Of a stretch of DNA of 64,000 nucleotides, positions 12,148 to 23,303 are shown one piece after another. How positions within the stretch are numbered: position 1 is the first letter of the stretch; each line of letters starts with the position of its first letter. The DNA comes from Branchinecta lynchi (lineage: Eukaryota > Arthropoda > Branchiopoda > Anostraca > Branchinectidae). Made by a program: the position numbers and the translations under genes. The notes under the pieces are model-generated. The model saw only the letters and a list, made by a program, of their open reading frames with translations, ran no database searches and was not told where the DNA came from. The stretch is from assembly GCA_023053575.1 (NCBI GenBank), contig JAKZAP010000014.1:16704938-16768937 (forward strand), written 5' to 3'.

Positions 12148-13580
12148 TAGAGTTACTGCAGGATCATGTTCACTTCGCTATGTACAAAGTTAGTTATGCG
12201 CGTGTCAAAGAGACCGACACAATACCAACCCTTAATAAAAACAAATAATACTTCTCTTGATTTCGTTTAAAACACAGAAAAAAGGCGGGAGCGGCGGAAA
12301 GGAGTATACATTTCTTATTAACAAGAAGCGATTTTTTTTAAATGCCGCGTAGTGCCTTTTCCTTTCTTCCCGTCTAATATGATTTGACCATGTGATTAAA
12401 GGGTAACGCTCTTTTTTCCTGGGCAAGGTCCGACGCGGGTGGGGAACAAGCAATGCAAGGAAGATAAAGGGAGGAAAAAAATCGGATGAGACCGAAGATT
12501 TCGCCGCCCCGTTTAATGCTTTGAACACCCGAGAACATATGCTTAAGGCATAATTCTTACCAGAAATGATCTTTTCAGGATGAAATGGTTCAGACAGATC
12601 GGTTTTCAAAATACCATTACGTGACCCGTGAATGAGCGATTTTCTTGTTGGCGTTTGTCGACTCTATCCAGCCTTCCTGCTTTCCGACGTGGTGGCTGGA
12701 CGCGAAATATTTGAAAAATGAATGCACAGTAGTTAAAAAGTGGGAAAACCAAGCATAACAACATAAATCCAAAACAACCATGTCTTCCAAAATGAAAAAA
12801 TATCTGAAGCTTTACATGCCCTTACGTGTGAAAGAGTTGTCGGTGAAATTTTTCGAAGTTTGCATGGCGTGACTGTCAAAGCTCGGCTAGGCCGAAAAAG
12901 CGCCAAAAGGTTATAGGTGCAAAACGAAAGGCCGGCTTTTCAGAAGCTCACAATCCCAAAAGAGAGCTAGGGAGAGCAGAGGGTTCCTTTAAAACTGTTT
13001 TATTGACAGTTTCAGCCCGTAAAAAGCCGAAATAGAGACAGACGGATAAGTAAATGGTCATGCTCCGAGCAAGTTAGCGGTAGGCGTAGTGACAAATATG
13101 TGAACTTGCCACTAGACATTCCGGCGATCAGACGAAATTTGAACTGGGTTTCCCGTCGAATCCGGAAGCTGACAGCGAATGATATTTGACTGCCTTAAAA
13201 GGATACGTCAGCTGATTTTTTTTTATTCTAGTTATATTTCGTCGGGTGTCAAGCGTAAACCTTTTGAGGAGGTGAAAAAAACATATTAACTTTTTCTCGT
13301 TAGTAATACAGCCCCCTTAATCCGAGATACGTTGTTTCCATCTTGGTTGTATCTCCCAAACTATGAATCAGAGGCAATCGAGGTACACACCGTTCGACGC
13401 AGAATTTTCAACAATCAAAAAGTGGAAATCGCAAATTTGACCAGATACGTGGTTTCCCCTTGACACCGACGATTTCGTCCCTTCTTTGCAATGTTCATCT
13501 CCAGACTCGAGTTAAAAAAAACACGGTTTCTCGATGATCTGGTTTCTCACCACAGGTGCGTTATCCTACCTTTAACCTGA
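12148..13580 (+). other. Semaphorin intron, no gene seen
   Basis: A 125-codon minus-strand ORF at 12232-12609 has no recognisable domain and no splice or start context that I trust. Otherwise I see ordinary intronic sequence. Confidence 0.5.
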
Positions 13581-13583
13581 GCC

Positions 13584-13615
13584 CTGAAGAGGACCCTTGC
13601 AAACAAGGGCCGAAA
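13584..13615 (+). repeat. Hammerhead-like core motif, copy 1
   Basis: CTGAAGA, then GG-A-CCCTTG / CAAGGG-CC pairing around a CAAA loop, then GAAA. This has the form of a hammerhead ribozyme strand (CUGANGA, stem II, GAAA), which is known from Penelope-like retroelements. Stems I and III and a cleavage triplet are not evident, so function is unproven. Degraded copies occur at 33174 and 40014. Confidence 0.4.
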
Positions 13616-13730
13616 TTTCGCTTTAATAAAACTTAGCTGGCGTATCCGTTTAAGGCAGTAAAATATTATTTTTTATCCGTTTTTCCAAGACTCCTTTTAA
13701 ATTGAGAGACTAATTTTTGTATTTTTATAG

Positions 13731-14139
13731 GCGCCTGGCCCATGAACAGAAGCTGCTGCAGCCTGAAGAAGCTACGTATGCAGAGCCGATTCTCGTACCC
13801 GCGTTGAACAAGCCACTGAACACCAACACTCGGGGTTCCCCCAAACCGCAAATCCGCAAGCTTGTCAACAACGCCGTCGGATCAACCAACGTCTTCGACT
13901 CTTCTACCAATAACATGTTCCCGTTTTCTGAAGCCCCGCGCGACCCCTATGCAAGCTTCCGGTCACGTGACACGTTTAGCAGCAATGCCAGATTTACACC
14001 GCAGCAGCAACCCCTGATCAACGGGGTGAATGGACACACTCCACTAGACGATAGGGATACCTTTGGTACCTTGAGAGCCAACAAGAACTTGGGGGACGGC
14101 TTTGGAACCGCGCGGAGTGGCAAAAAGGTTTATTTGTGA
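13731..14139 (+). CDS. Semaphorin-1A-like, last coding exon
   Basis: The acceptor TGTATTTTTATAG is followed by RLAHEQKLLQPEEATY and an open frame of 135 codons to TGA at 14137-14139. This is the cytoplasmic tail: hydrophilic, rich in Asn, Thr, Arg and Pro, with no catalytic domain, ending in RSGKKVYL. Arthropod Sema1a tails end in a similar KK-aromatic motif, as I recall for the fly protein. The tail is the part used for reverse signalling in flies. The first base completes an Ala codon from the previous exon. Downstream, sequence to about 14.8 kb is likely 3'UTR, but I could not place a polyadenylation signal with confidence. Confidence 0.8.
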
Positions 14140-15110
14140 ACTGTGTGCATATCAACCCAAAGAGTTTAGTCCTGATGGGGCGCGAAGCTAGTCATGAATG
14201 CGAAAGTGTGGCTCATGGTCTGGGTAGGACGATAGACAAACCCAGAGCCGAGAAAATACAGACAGACGGACAAGCAAAAGATCATTCCCGATCAGGTTAG
14301 CGGGAGGCCTAGTGCCAAATATGAGACTGGATGGAAGACGTGGAAATACCAGGCGTATGATTCCAAATATAGATAAAATGGACAGAACCATTGCTTCTTA
14401 TGTTACGTCGCACTGACAAACAAGTAGGATGCGAAATACCAAAGAGCACCTTTCCTCAGACGAAGATGACTTTTAGAGGGGAACGGTGTAACACCTCATC
14501 CTCGTCTAGCAGCTTTTGAAAGTTTTGCCAGTGATAGACTCAGGAGCGGCTAGCGGTGTCCTCGCCCAGCTGCTTTTTGAGGGTTTTGCTTAGTGACTGT
14601 TTCTTTCGACAAAGCATTCCACAAGGTAATTATTCAGGTTAGGAAAGGACTTGTCGAACTACCATTGTGCAAAACTTCCATCGGAACTTCCGCCCAATAG
14701 CCTTGGAGCGGAACCCTAAATGCTCCAGCCAGACCCTTGTTGGAAATGGTGAGATTAAGCTAAAGTGCTGGACTTATTTGAGTATTGACCGAACACCTAC
14801 GGATTTGACTGAAAATTCGAGTCTAAGTATAACACAGCCTAGCGGATTTGTATAACCCCTGGATCCGGGTCGTGCAATGACAAGCGTTGAATGTACGAAT
14901 ATTTAGTACTGTGAATCCCTGGCTGCTGTAACAAAGAAGGTTTTTGTACTGTATCTCGATAATTCTAATGTTTTGATTCTCATCAAACCTAACCTCAAGG
15001 CGAATGCACACTGCCTCGAGTCCTTGACATCTTTTTATTTTCATTAATTGAACCGGATCGACTGATGTATGATATTGTTTGATTTGGGCCATGATCGAAC
15101 GTTGATAATC
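14140..15110. other. 3'UTR / intergenic, no gene seen
   Basis: Downstream of the semaphorin stop. No exon, RNA or repeat recognised. The gap between the two tail-to-tail genes starts here. Confidence 0.4.
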
Positions 15111-15114
15111 AGTA

Positions 15115-15271
15115 CACTGTAAAAAGTTTCTCCAATAAGGATGCAGTATTTGATACTGGGATTAATCTTATCTCTATTGGGATAAAATTAATCCGAATTA
15201 GGGATAATCTTATCTCAATAAAGACAAGATTAATCCCAGTAGCAAATACTGCAAGATTTTTTTTTACAGTG
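15115..15271. mobile_element. Family B MITE, copy 3
   Basis: It has perfect inverted ends CACTGTAAAAA and TTTTTACAGTG with TA duplications at 15113-15114 and 15272-15273. This is the cleanest copy of the family. Confidence 0.9.
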
Positions 15272-15850
15272 TACCATAGAGGTAGGAGCGACAGTCGCGG
15301 AAGGAGATTTAAATTTTCAATTACTTCGCGTGATGTCTGGTACCTCTAAGATAGAGCAGCACTTAAATGAGTACCTCTGCCCCATAACTGGTCATGGTCT
15401 AGTGTGTTTTCCCTTTCCTGAAGATCCGCGCGGTTTTTTCGTGGCAGTTTCTGTTTACAAATTTGTCCCTGTATCCCGTGCCGAATTTGCGAAATTCTCG
15501 ACAATTCTTGTTCATATTGTGGATTTCACCATCTGGTTTGAGGTGAAGTGTATACAGCGGCTCGTTGTTTGTACTAATGGAGCAGCTCTTTAATTGAAGT
15601 CAGTTCAAACTGTGCCATAGTAGCTAAAATGTTCGGGAAATCTGCGTTTCTTAGGTTATCTATGTATGCATTATCGTAGCCTTATTGTCATAGCTTAGAG
15701 GAGCATGCGACTCGCATTTCATTACCGGAGTTCAACCATGAAGAGTTTTAACACTCTAATCCAGTCTCTCCATACTGTCATAAGTTTCAGAACAAAAAAT
15801 TCGCAGTTTTAACAGACAACACTTGGAATGGAATCGGTTGTGATTTCCGA

Positions 15851-16010
15851 TACGTTATGCATTGATTGTCCTGCATAACAAGCATTGCCAGGAAAATCTG
15901 AAAAACGACTGCTGACTTTTCCGATATCATTACGGCAAACAAAAAAGTCAGCAGATGTTTTTCGGCTCTTCGTGACAATGCTTGTTATGCATAACATTCA
16001 ATGCATACCG
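15851..16010. repeat. 160-bp imperfect hairpin
   Basis: Two arms of about 70 bp are complementary. The left arm contains GCATAACAAGCATTG and CGACTGCTGACTTTT, and the right arm contains their reverse complements. It is likely a foldback MITE. Confidence 0.75.
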
Positions 16011-16866
16011 TCTGTTGAAACTGCGCATCCTTGTGTTATCTGTGATGAAGACGTTGTAGTTCAGGGGGAGAACAGGCATCTATATGGTGCGCCCGAGCTA
16101 TTGTGTCGTTGAAAGCAGGGTTGCCACGACTGACAAAAATAAATCACCCCTTCTTAAAAAGAAATCAACAAATGAAGAATTCGCGGCTCATGCGGAAAAT
16201 TTGATGACTTTTGTGCCTTTTCTTATGTGAAGATTGCCAAAATGAAGTAATTTGGTGACACAAAAAATTAAATTGGGATAAGCAAATACCCCTGGCAACC
16301 CTGGTTGAAACCTCGGGCAGAGCCACTAAACAATAGATTGGAAGACACAGTGTTTTGTTTTGCTGAATTTCTCAGTTAGTGCAACAGATTTAAAAGTAGA
16401 GAAACGGGGTTTGAATTTCAGGAATTTTTCGCATTTGTAGGGGGGGGGAGCTGTGCTTAAGTGAGTTAGGTTGAATGACAATATGGCAGGTGTAAGTCGT
16501 GTAACAAAGAGCTTTATATTCATTCGAAAGTAACTAAGATCTGATTGGGTATTGATCCTTTGGTTGTAAACACAATCCCGTATGTTTTTGTCGGGTTGGA
16601 AGGGTATTGTGGCAGGGTTTTATGGGCTGAGCTAAGAAGCGATCTCGTGATAAAACAAACGTGTGAGCTGTAAGTCCTGTTGTATGTTAGTACGTTGAGT
16701 GTGCCATAGTAAGGATTTCTTGCCTATACAACATTCATTGTTGTGTCGCGTAGTAGCCTATACCACACTAGATATTTACTAAGTGCAAATTATTACGAGG
16801 TCTTCTGAGTATATAGCTACCTTCGATATTATAACTTAACCAGGTGTCTCCACTCTTGAGTGTTAA

Positions 16867-17018
16867 AGGTACGTGAACACACAGTCGGGTTTCGCAGTCG
16901 GATGCGAATTTCCTCCCAAAATTTTGACGCATCGTGTTTAGGTTTACCCATAGTGACACTAATTTCGCGTACGTATTTTCGCTTGCGAGGTCCTATCTGA
17001 CTGTGTGTACAAGTAGCT
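16867..17018. mobile_element. TTAA-flanked MITE
   Basis: TTAA lies immediately outside both ends. The left end AGGTACGTGAACACACAGTC and inverted right end AGCTACTTGTACACACAGTC match at 17 of 20 positions. TTAA duplication is typical of piggyBac and Kolobok; the 152-bp element encodes nothing. Confidence 0.75.
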
Positions 17019-18867
17019 TTAAGGTGGCTTCTTACCGAGTCCGGTGCGAAAACCGGATGCGAATACGCCGAGTTCTCGGAGACACCTTTCGCCGTCCGGT
17101 TTCACTGACCTTGGCAGGGAGTGCGAAGCTTGGTTTGGGGTAAGCCATACGACGCAATGTATATTACTCCAGATCACCGGTTTACATGATGGTTCGGCTG
17201 CGGCTGGTCTTACCGAATTGCACCACTGGTTCCGTCCATTGGTGGGAACCTGAATGAGGGCCCACTCCCGCCTAAGTTGAAAGTCCAACGCCTTAGCCAC
17301 TCCGCTGGACGAGCTCAGTGCTTTTAGCACAGAAGCAGCATTTAAACGAGTTTGTAAATTTTTGCATCAGCATTGCGAAAGTCGGACTCGGTCGGAACCA
17401 TGCCTTACTGTGTATTGTAACTACTTTGTTACACCTTAAACCTGATTTCAGCGTTCCTTGCGATTCCAGCACCGTATTGCGCAACTATCGTTTTTCACTC
17501 CTGGGTCTCAACGCGCCCTTAGGCTAAAAAATTGTTCAAATTGGTGAGTACATTCTCCTACAGTTCACAAGCTGTAGGAGAATTTTACGCGTCATCGTTT
17601 CTGACTAGGTAGTGCAACCCAAGCAGGCGGCGATTTGATTATAGCTGCATAAGAGAAAATAGGATCGATTTCTGTTTATCTTTACCAGGCCCGTCACATG
17701 CTGCTCGCAAGTATAAGCTGACGTGTGTAGCTCTTGTGCAGCTTATTATATCAGTTTGAACAAGGAGCAGGACTTGCTCTGACCGAGTCCGTAACCGGAA
17801 TTCACGCAGAGGGTGTCTAAACATTGACAAGCAAAAACACGCGTCGCGACTTCTAAGTTGCAGCATATGACAGATAGGAAGCAAATTCGCCCATAGTTTA
17901 TTTCCAGAAATGCATTTCCTCTTCCATTGTCTTATACTCCTTGATACCAGTATTGTAAATGACCAGGTAATTCGGAACAAAACTGATAAGCTATTCTGCA
18001 TCCGTCGTTTCTCATTTCAGATTATTTGAGATTATTTGCCTGTCGTAGCGATTCTTTTCGGCTCGGAGCCGAAGCCTGACAAGCTTTTTTTTTTTTTACC
18101 TGACAAGGCGTTTTTAAACTCCTGGGGTGATGGATATCGCCAGGCATGGCGAAATTCACGCTCGATGTGAACTGGGCTTAAAGCGATGAAATCGCTATTG
18201 GATGCGGAAAGAACATCGTCCGTAAAAATGCGAGACGATGGCGCTTGTTGGACGCGAAAGATGGAATCACAGGGAACACTTTGTTGGAAAGAAAACGCAG
18301 CTTTAGATTCTTCGTTAGGCTAGAATGTACTCATTAATGGGGCTATATATTCGCGATGTATATTGAACCACCGCCAGTATTCGTTTAATACTTCCTGTTG
18401 ATATACCAAAACTGTAAATACGCACTCAAGTGATGATCATGTATAGTTCGCTTTTTTTACTTTTAATTTCTGGACGTTTGGAAATGCAGAACGAGAGCAT
18501 TATTTGTTTATCAAATCGAAGAAATACAAGTTTCTGGATCATTTAAAGCAGAGCTGAAGGTCTCTTTATTTCCCAATGACCTGCTGGGTCCCCTGCCCGT
18601 TCGGTGTTTTCTTTTTGCTGCCAGGCATTCCTGTGTACTAGCATTGTCAGTTTGTTAGGTAACAACAGAAGAATCGGGAGCGCGATTTGTGATAGATTTT
18701 CGCGTGAATGGCTGTTGAGCTCGACAGAAGGTGCCATCCACTCGAAAATGTCACTGCATGCCGCCATCCGCACAGAGACCCGAACGTCGTCGTTGAATGG
18801 GAGAACCCACCAACGCAAAAATGACCATTGAGCTGAATGGCATGAACGCGGAAACACACATCATGGG
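17019..18867. other. Intergenic, little recognised
   Basis: Apart from the tRNA-like piece and a small 11-bp-stem hairpin at 17553-17582 (TTCTCCTACAG and its complement), I see no feature. The ORFs here lack domains. Confidence 0.4.
17246..17312 (-). repeat. tRNA-like sequence, probable SINE head
   Basis: On the minus strand, TCCAGCG-GA-GTGGCTAAGGC gives an acceptor/D-arm and a good A box. An anticodon-like loop (CTTTCAA) and GTGGG/CCCAC pairing follow, and TGGA pairs back to TCCA. The B box is poor, so I call it tRNA-derived rather than a working tRNA. Confidence 0.35.
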
Positions 18868-19085
18868 GAGCGTGTTCCACCCTTCTAACAGTAGTCACTG
18901 TACTAACAATAATATTAGTTACTTTTTCGTTCGAATCTCGTGAAAAGTTAGCACACTGTCCGTTCCAACCTTCTCAAGATAGTAACTAAGAGTAACGCTT
19001 TGCTTACCATGCTCGGGAGAGTAGTTAGCGTGGTAACTACGATCTCTGTGACGAGACTGGCCGGATCAGCCCCACATGCGGGAAA
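18868..19085. mobile_element. Family A MITE, copy 2 (3' truncated)
   Basis: It starts GAGCGTGTTCCACCCTTCTA and follows copy 1 as far as the CGGATCAGCCC segment. The right third, including the TGACGTCA site and right inverted repeat, is missing. Confidence 0.75.
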
Positions 19086-19214
19086 CTGTACGAATTTAAA
19101 GAATCATGGTTAAAGGTATACACATTTTTTCTCGTTTTCGCCACGACTTGAAGGGTGTCGAAAAAGGCTTAGAACGGCCAACGCCGTGGATAATATGTTG
19201 AAAGAGCGTCAAAG

Positions 19215-19340
19215 AGCTCAAAGTATTCAAATATTTTATAAGTAGTGAACTGAAAGACAAAAATGCTACCTCAGCCGGGATTTGAACCAAGAACCCTCTG
19301 CTTATAAGGCAGGCGCTCTTACCACTTGAGCTATCGAGGG
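19215..19340 (-). mobile_element. tRNA-derived SINE
   Basis: On the minus strand the head CCTCGATAGCTCAAGTGGTA contains a good A box. It is followed by an anticodon-type loop (CTTATAA, anticodon TAT), a B-box-like GGTTCAAATCCC, and the tail TAGCATTTTTGTCTTTCAG. The acceptor and T stems have mismatches, so it is not an intact tRNA. The same tail occurs at 46300. Confidence 0.6.
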
Positions 19341-19459
19341 GCTTGTGAACAGAGTTCGCAAACCACTACGATAGTCTAGTAGAAGCCGGCCATAGGAACA
19401 GTGATCCCGCCCGAAGGCAAATTCATCTAACCAGTTCACATCCCCATGTCATGGAAATT

Positions 19460-19585
19460 AATAATAATACACAGATGGCACTTCACACAAGGGACTCGTA
19501 CCCTGACCAATAAACCAGAAACTCTTCTGGTTTATTGGTCACGGTATAAGTCCCTTGTTTAAAGTGCCATCTATGTATTATTATT
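19460..19585. repeat. 126-bp near-perfect hairpin
   Basis: Two arms of about 60 bp face each other across a loop of a few bases at CAGAAACTCTTCTG. I count roughly eight mismatches. The arms contain AATAATAATACA, AGATGGCACTT and GACCAATAAACCAGA. It could be a foldback element or give a long hairpin RNA. Confidence 0.85.
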
Positions 19586-20520
19586 TTTAAATTGTGGGAG
19601 TTGAAGAGTAAATAATGCGAGGGGTCCTTTAAGGCGAACGAATTCGTAATAACAGGAATTCGCTTCCGCAATACCCCGATCTGCAGCGGTTTCTAACGCC
19701 TGTATATCAAACAACTAAAATGAGCGCCGCAAGCGAAATTTTTTATGTAGGCTGTGATTGTTTTTTCGTGCCAAACACCACTTCACCCAACAAAATGTAG
19801 CTTTTAATGATGACCAAAGCCCGAAATTCCAAGCCTAAACCCGAATGAAATGACGCTCCTTCCTTCCAGTAAATATAAAATTTTGTAGAATCCTTGATGA
19901 TCAGAACATATTGTTGGATCACAAATGAAGTAAGGGCCACTTATCATGGATCTACCCGTCTGTCTTTGTTTATGACAAATCCCGGAAACTGTGAGACATT
20001 TTGCTGGAAGTCGGTACAAGACAGTGCTGGAATTCGACCCTTTCTAAATATAAGGACTGATTATCCAGAAAAAAAGAACCTGAAACAGAACGGACTTGTT
20101 CTGAATTTACAGTTAAAAACAAAACAAAAAACGAAATCAAATGACGTGTTGTAGTAATAGGGCCCGTCAGGCCCCATACTGCCAGCCCCCAATTTAGCTT
20201 TTCTGGGTGGGCGTCCTGTTTAGCTTAACTTTTGCGGTCGAGCCAGTCGATGCCAGTTTATCTTATCTATTTTGACTGATTGTCTTCTTTCTTCGAGGGG
20301 TACCCCGACCCCCCTGAAACCCGCTGTTAAGAGGAAACGAAACAGTACGATGAGACAAAAGGACGCCTAAGGCCATCTATTATTTCTCGAAACGACTATT
20401 AGTGCTCCAAACAAAGCCGCTAGAACGAAGGCGTTCTGCAAAATATAGTAGTCTTGTTTACTGCCGTTAGGAGCGCACTTGTGCCCAAGTTGGAGCGTAG
20501 GTCTCTATATGACTAAGTTC

Positions 20521-20695
20521 AAAACACGCCAATGATCCTCAAGAAGAAGGAGTAGACGTAATCCGTAATGACTCAAACTCAACGACTCTAAACCTGTGTC
20601 AACCAATTACGAAGATCTTTGGGAGCAGATGTGACACAGCTTCTGCTTCTTCCGCTAGGTACCCGTAGAGGCCGGAGCTTTTGCATCGGCATGGA
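20521..20695. repeat. Dispersed repeat H, copy 1
   Basis: It shares ACACGCCA-TGATCCTCA, TCTTCCGCTAGGTACCC and GAGGCCGGAG with 25920-26080, in the same order over about 160 bp. I see no ORF or inverted ends; it may be part of a larger element. Confidence 0.7.
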
Positions 20696-21347
20696 GAGAT
20701 CGTCATCAAGAGTATTGTGGCATGTTTTATTTCCACATAAATAACTGTGGGAAATAGCTGGTGGCTAACCCAGTTGAGAAAAGGTTGGCGGCCTGCAGCT
20801 GTTAAACTGCAGGTTAAGTGCTACTACACCTTTCAACTTTGTCCCAGATTCTGGTATACGAGGGTTACGCAGACAAGATGGATGTTCTTGAGATCAAGCG
20901 CAAAACTCCCTGGACTCGCTTTTGCTTCAATGTCGGAGCGTGATGCATGCGGCTGTCACAGGAGGAAGTGGCAAATTAGGCACTAGTTCACGCGACGGAC
21001 CACAGACGCCATTTATCCTGCGAAATGTGATCACTGCCCCTGTTGCGAAAGTATGTGATGGCGTGAGCCACACATCATTTCCTGTTCCGACGGACACCAA
21101 GGCCTATTATGAATATGTGACTTTGCGAATGCGAATTCACAAAAGTCCTGCGAATGCGAATCGTAAGCCGCATCTTCAGTTCTAAGAAAACAATTTTGGG
21201 AGTATGCTTGTTCTTTCGGTAAAGTGGTTTAAGTCCGCTCACAAGCATGCCTAGCCAAGTACAGATGCCTCGGTACGTCCCAAAGCTTAGCCAGGCATCC
21301 AGATCGGGTGCCTAGAACTCAGTGCCTGGCCCATAATCTGTGCCTAG

Positions 21348-21576
21348 GGTAGCGTTCCAGCAACTGATTATTAGTTACGATCGTTCGGCTCCTTCCGCTT
21401 ATTCTTTTCGTTCCACGACTGTTACAAATAACTATCGATTCTGCAGGAACTCCCGTAAAAGTGATGACGTATGTTCGCGACGTTGTTATTCTGGTTCCAG
21501 AGAGTGATAACTACCACAACGCCGCTCGCCCCTCCTCTTATCATCGTAACTTGTAATAACTCCCTGGAACGCTACC
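21348..21576. mobile_element. 229-bp MITE with GGTAGCGTTCC ends
   Basis: The left end GGTAGCGTTCCAG and right end CTGGAACGCTACC are perfect inverted repeats, with TAG and TAA flanks. The inner sequence also pairs in part (AGTTACGAT and ATCGTAACT). It resembles family A in word content. Confidence 0.8.
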
Positions 21577-23050
21577 TAAGTATGGGTGTGAACGGTGATG
21601 CGAGACACGTGCTTAGCTCACCATTCTTGCGAACAGGGCTTTAATTAAACCCATCCATCTTCTCCCTTCTATATTACACGGTACTGTTTCCGTTGAACGA
21701 ACGTTACCTGATTGGCCAACGGAAGGTAACCGCTGAACAAATTCTGCAACGAAAAGAATCTATGGTTTTGGTCGAATCTGTGAGAACGTGATCGTATGTG
21801 TATGAGGATGAGGACGCGGCAGCACCGCGACCGCGACTTGGAACGGGAATTCGAGTTCTCATGATTCTCCTACTGGACAATACAGTACAGGAGGGGGTTC
21901 CAACCTTGAATTTATATAACCTTGACATTTGCCTGAAACTCTTACAAGGAAACTTCCATGCAGTCCTAAACAGGTCCTATGAACTCCTATGTCATTCAAG
22001 GTTTTCCTTCTTCACAGTTAGGACCTTTCTAGGACTGCAACGAAGCTTCCTTTCAACCTATCTAGGCCAGGTTCGAGGTTGTATAAGTTCGAGGTTGTAA
22101 AACCTGTAAACCTGACAAGAATTTTGAAAGATGGTCAAAGTTATCTGACATTCTCTGGATTTTTAGTTATCTATTCTTATTTGTAGAGGCACACACTTAT
22201 TTAATTATACGAACAATTCTGTACAGTAGCCTATAATTAATACGACAGAACAAATGACAAGCACTTTGACTAATTGCGGCACAGGTGGCTTCAATTTTTA
22301 TCAGGTTTAAGTGGGACCTTCTGCTACTTCTGTTTCAAGCTTCATACATTTCCTCTTCACTGCGAAGGATTTGACTGGCGACTGACTAGTCTGATGATTA
22401 TGGCACATAACGAAAAAAAAGAGTTTTGCAAATGACTGCATTTTCTTCCACCTATCCAAAACTTGGCCCAGCGTTGAGCCAAACAGCCCCGACCCGTCGC
22501 CACACAGACGAGACGAAAGTTGTTATCGAATCACACACCTCACACTGATCAGTCTTCTTTCTGCTGGTTTTCAATCCTTGACTTACAAGTTCCCCAAGGT
22601 TATATTCTCATAAGCTTTTATTTTCAAGTGGCGCAAGCTAACGCACGGTCATCCACTATCTGCTCTTGACTGCCTGATACAGTTGTGTTACTCGGGATGG
22701 TTTTTGAATTCCAGACAGTTCAATTTACCGGCCAAAGTGAAAAATACGACTAACACGTCAGTTCACTATGGTTAATTTTACCGCATAAAAGGATGGCACC
22801 ATCCCAAGCAATATACGTTCAAAGAAGCCTTCATCAACTGTACTGTGACGCCTGCTTTACTGAAACCAGTATTTTCGTTTTGACGACAAGCTGCTGGCAG
22901 CAAGACGCCAGTCACTGGTTCGCGTGCTTAGCTTTATTTACAAGGCCATTGCCTATGACTAGCAGCTTGTAATTTACGAGAAATCCATCAAGGCCCATGC
23001 TGTGTCATAAAACACCAACAACTTATGATGGGCCCTGACTCAGTCCTTAG
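21577..23050. other. Intergenic or BTB-gene 3' region, no gene seen
   Basis: No exon, RNA or dated repeat recognised. The missing last exon of the minus-strand zinc-finger gene should lie somewhere between 14.2 and 28.4 kb, possibly here. Confidence 0.35.
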
Positions 23051-23053
23051 GTA

Positions 23054-23303
23054 CACTGTGAAAAGTTTCTCAAGGATTAAAGTTACTGCAGTATTTGCTA
23101 CTCGGATTAATCTTATCTCTACTGAGATAAGATTAATCCGAATTAGAGATAAGATTATCTTTTTAGAGACAAGATTAATCCCAGTAGTAAATACTGAGAG
23201 ATAAGATTTTGAGATAAGATTGATCCGAATTAGAGATAAGATTATCCTTTTAAAGACAAGATTAATCCCAGTAGTAAATACTGCAATATTTTTTTTTACT
23301 GCG
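23054..23303. mobile_element. Family B MITE, copy 4 (internally duplicated)
   Basis: The ends are CACTGTGAAAAG and TTTTACTGCG with TA outside. A segment containing GATCCGAATTAGAGATAAG is present twice, explaining its 250-bp length against about 160 in the others. Confidence 0.8.

Noticed and set aside
12232..12609. 125-codon minus-strand ORF
   Set aside because: No domain and no neighbouring exon in phase; long ORFs of this size arise by chance.
15330..15600. Minus-strand frame resembling part of a zinc finger (FGTGYRDKF, then H)
   Set aside because: The cysteine pair is missing and the second finger cannot be found in any frame; resemblance is too weak.
19268..19340. Working tRNA-Ile (TAT)
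   Set aside because: Acceptor and T stems have mismatches and the 3' side continues into a tail shared with another locus, so it is better read as a SINE head.
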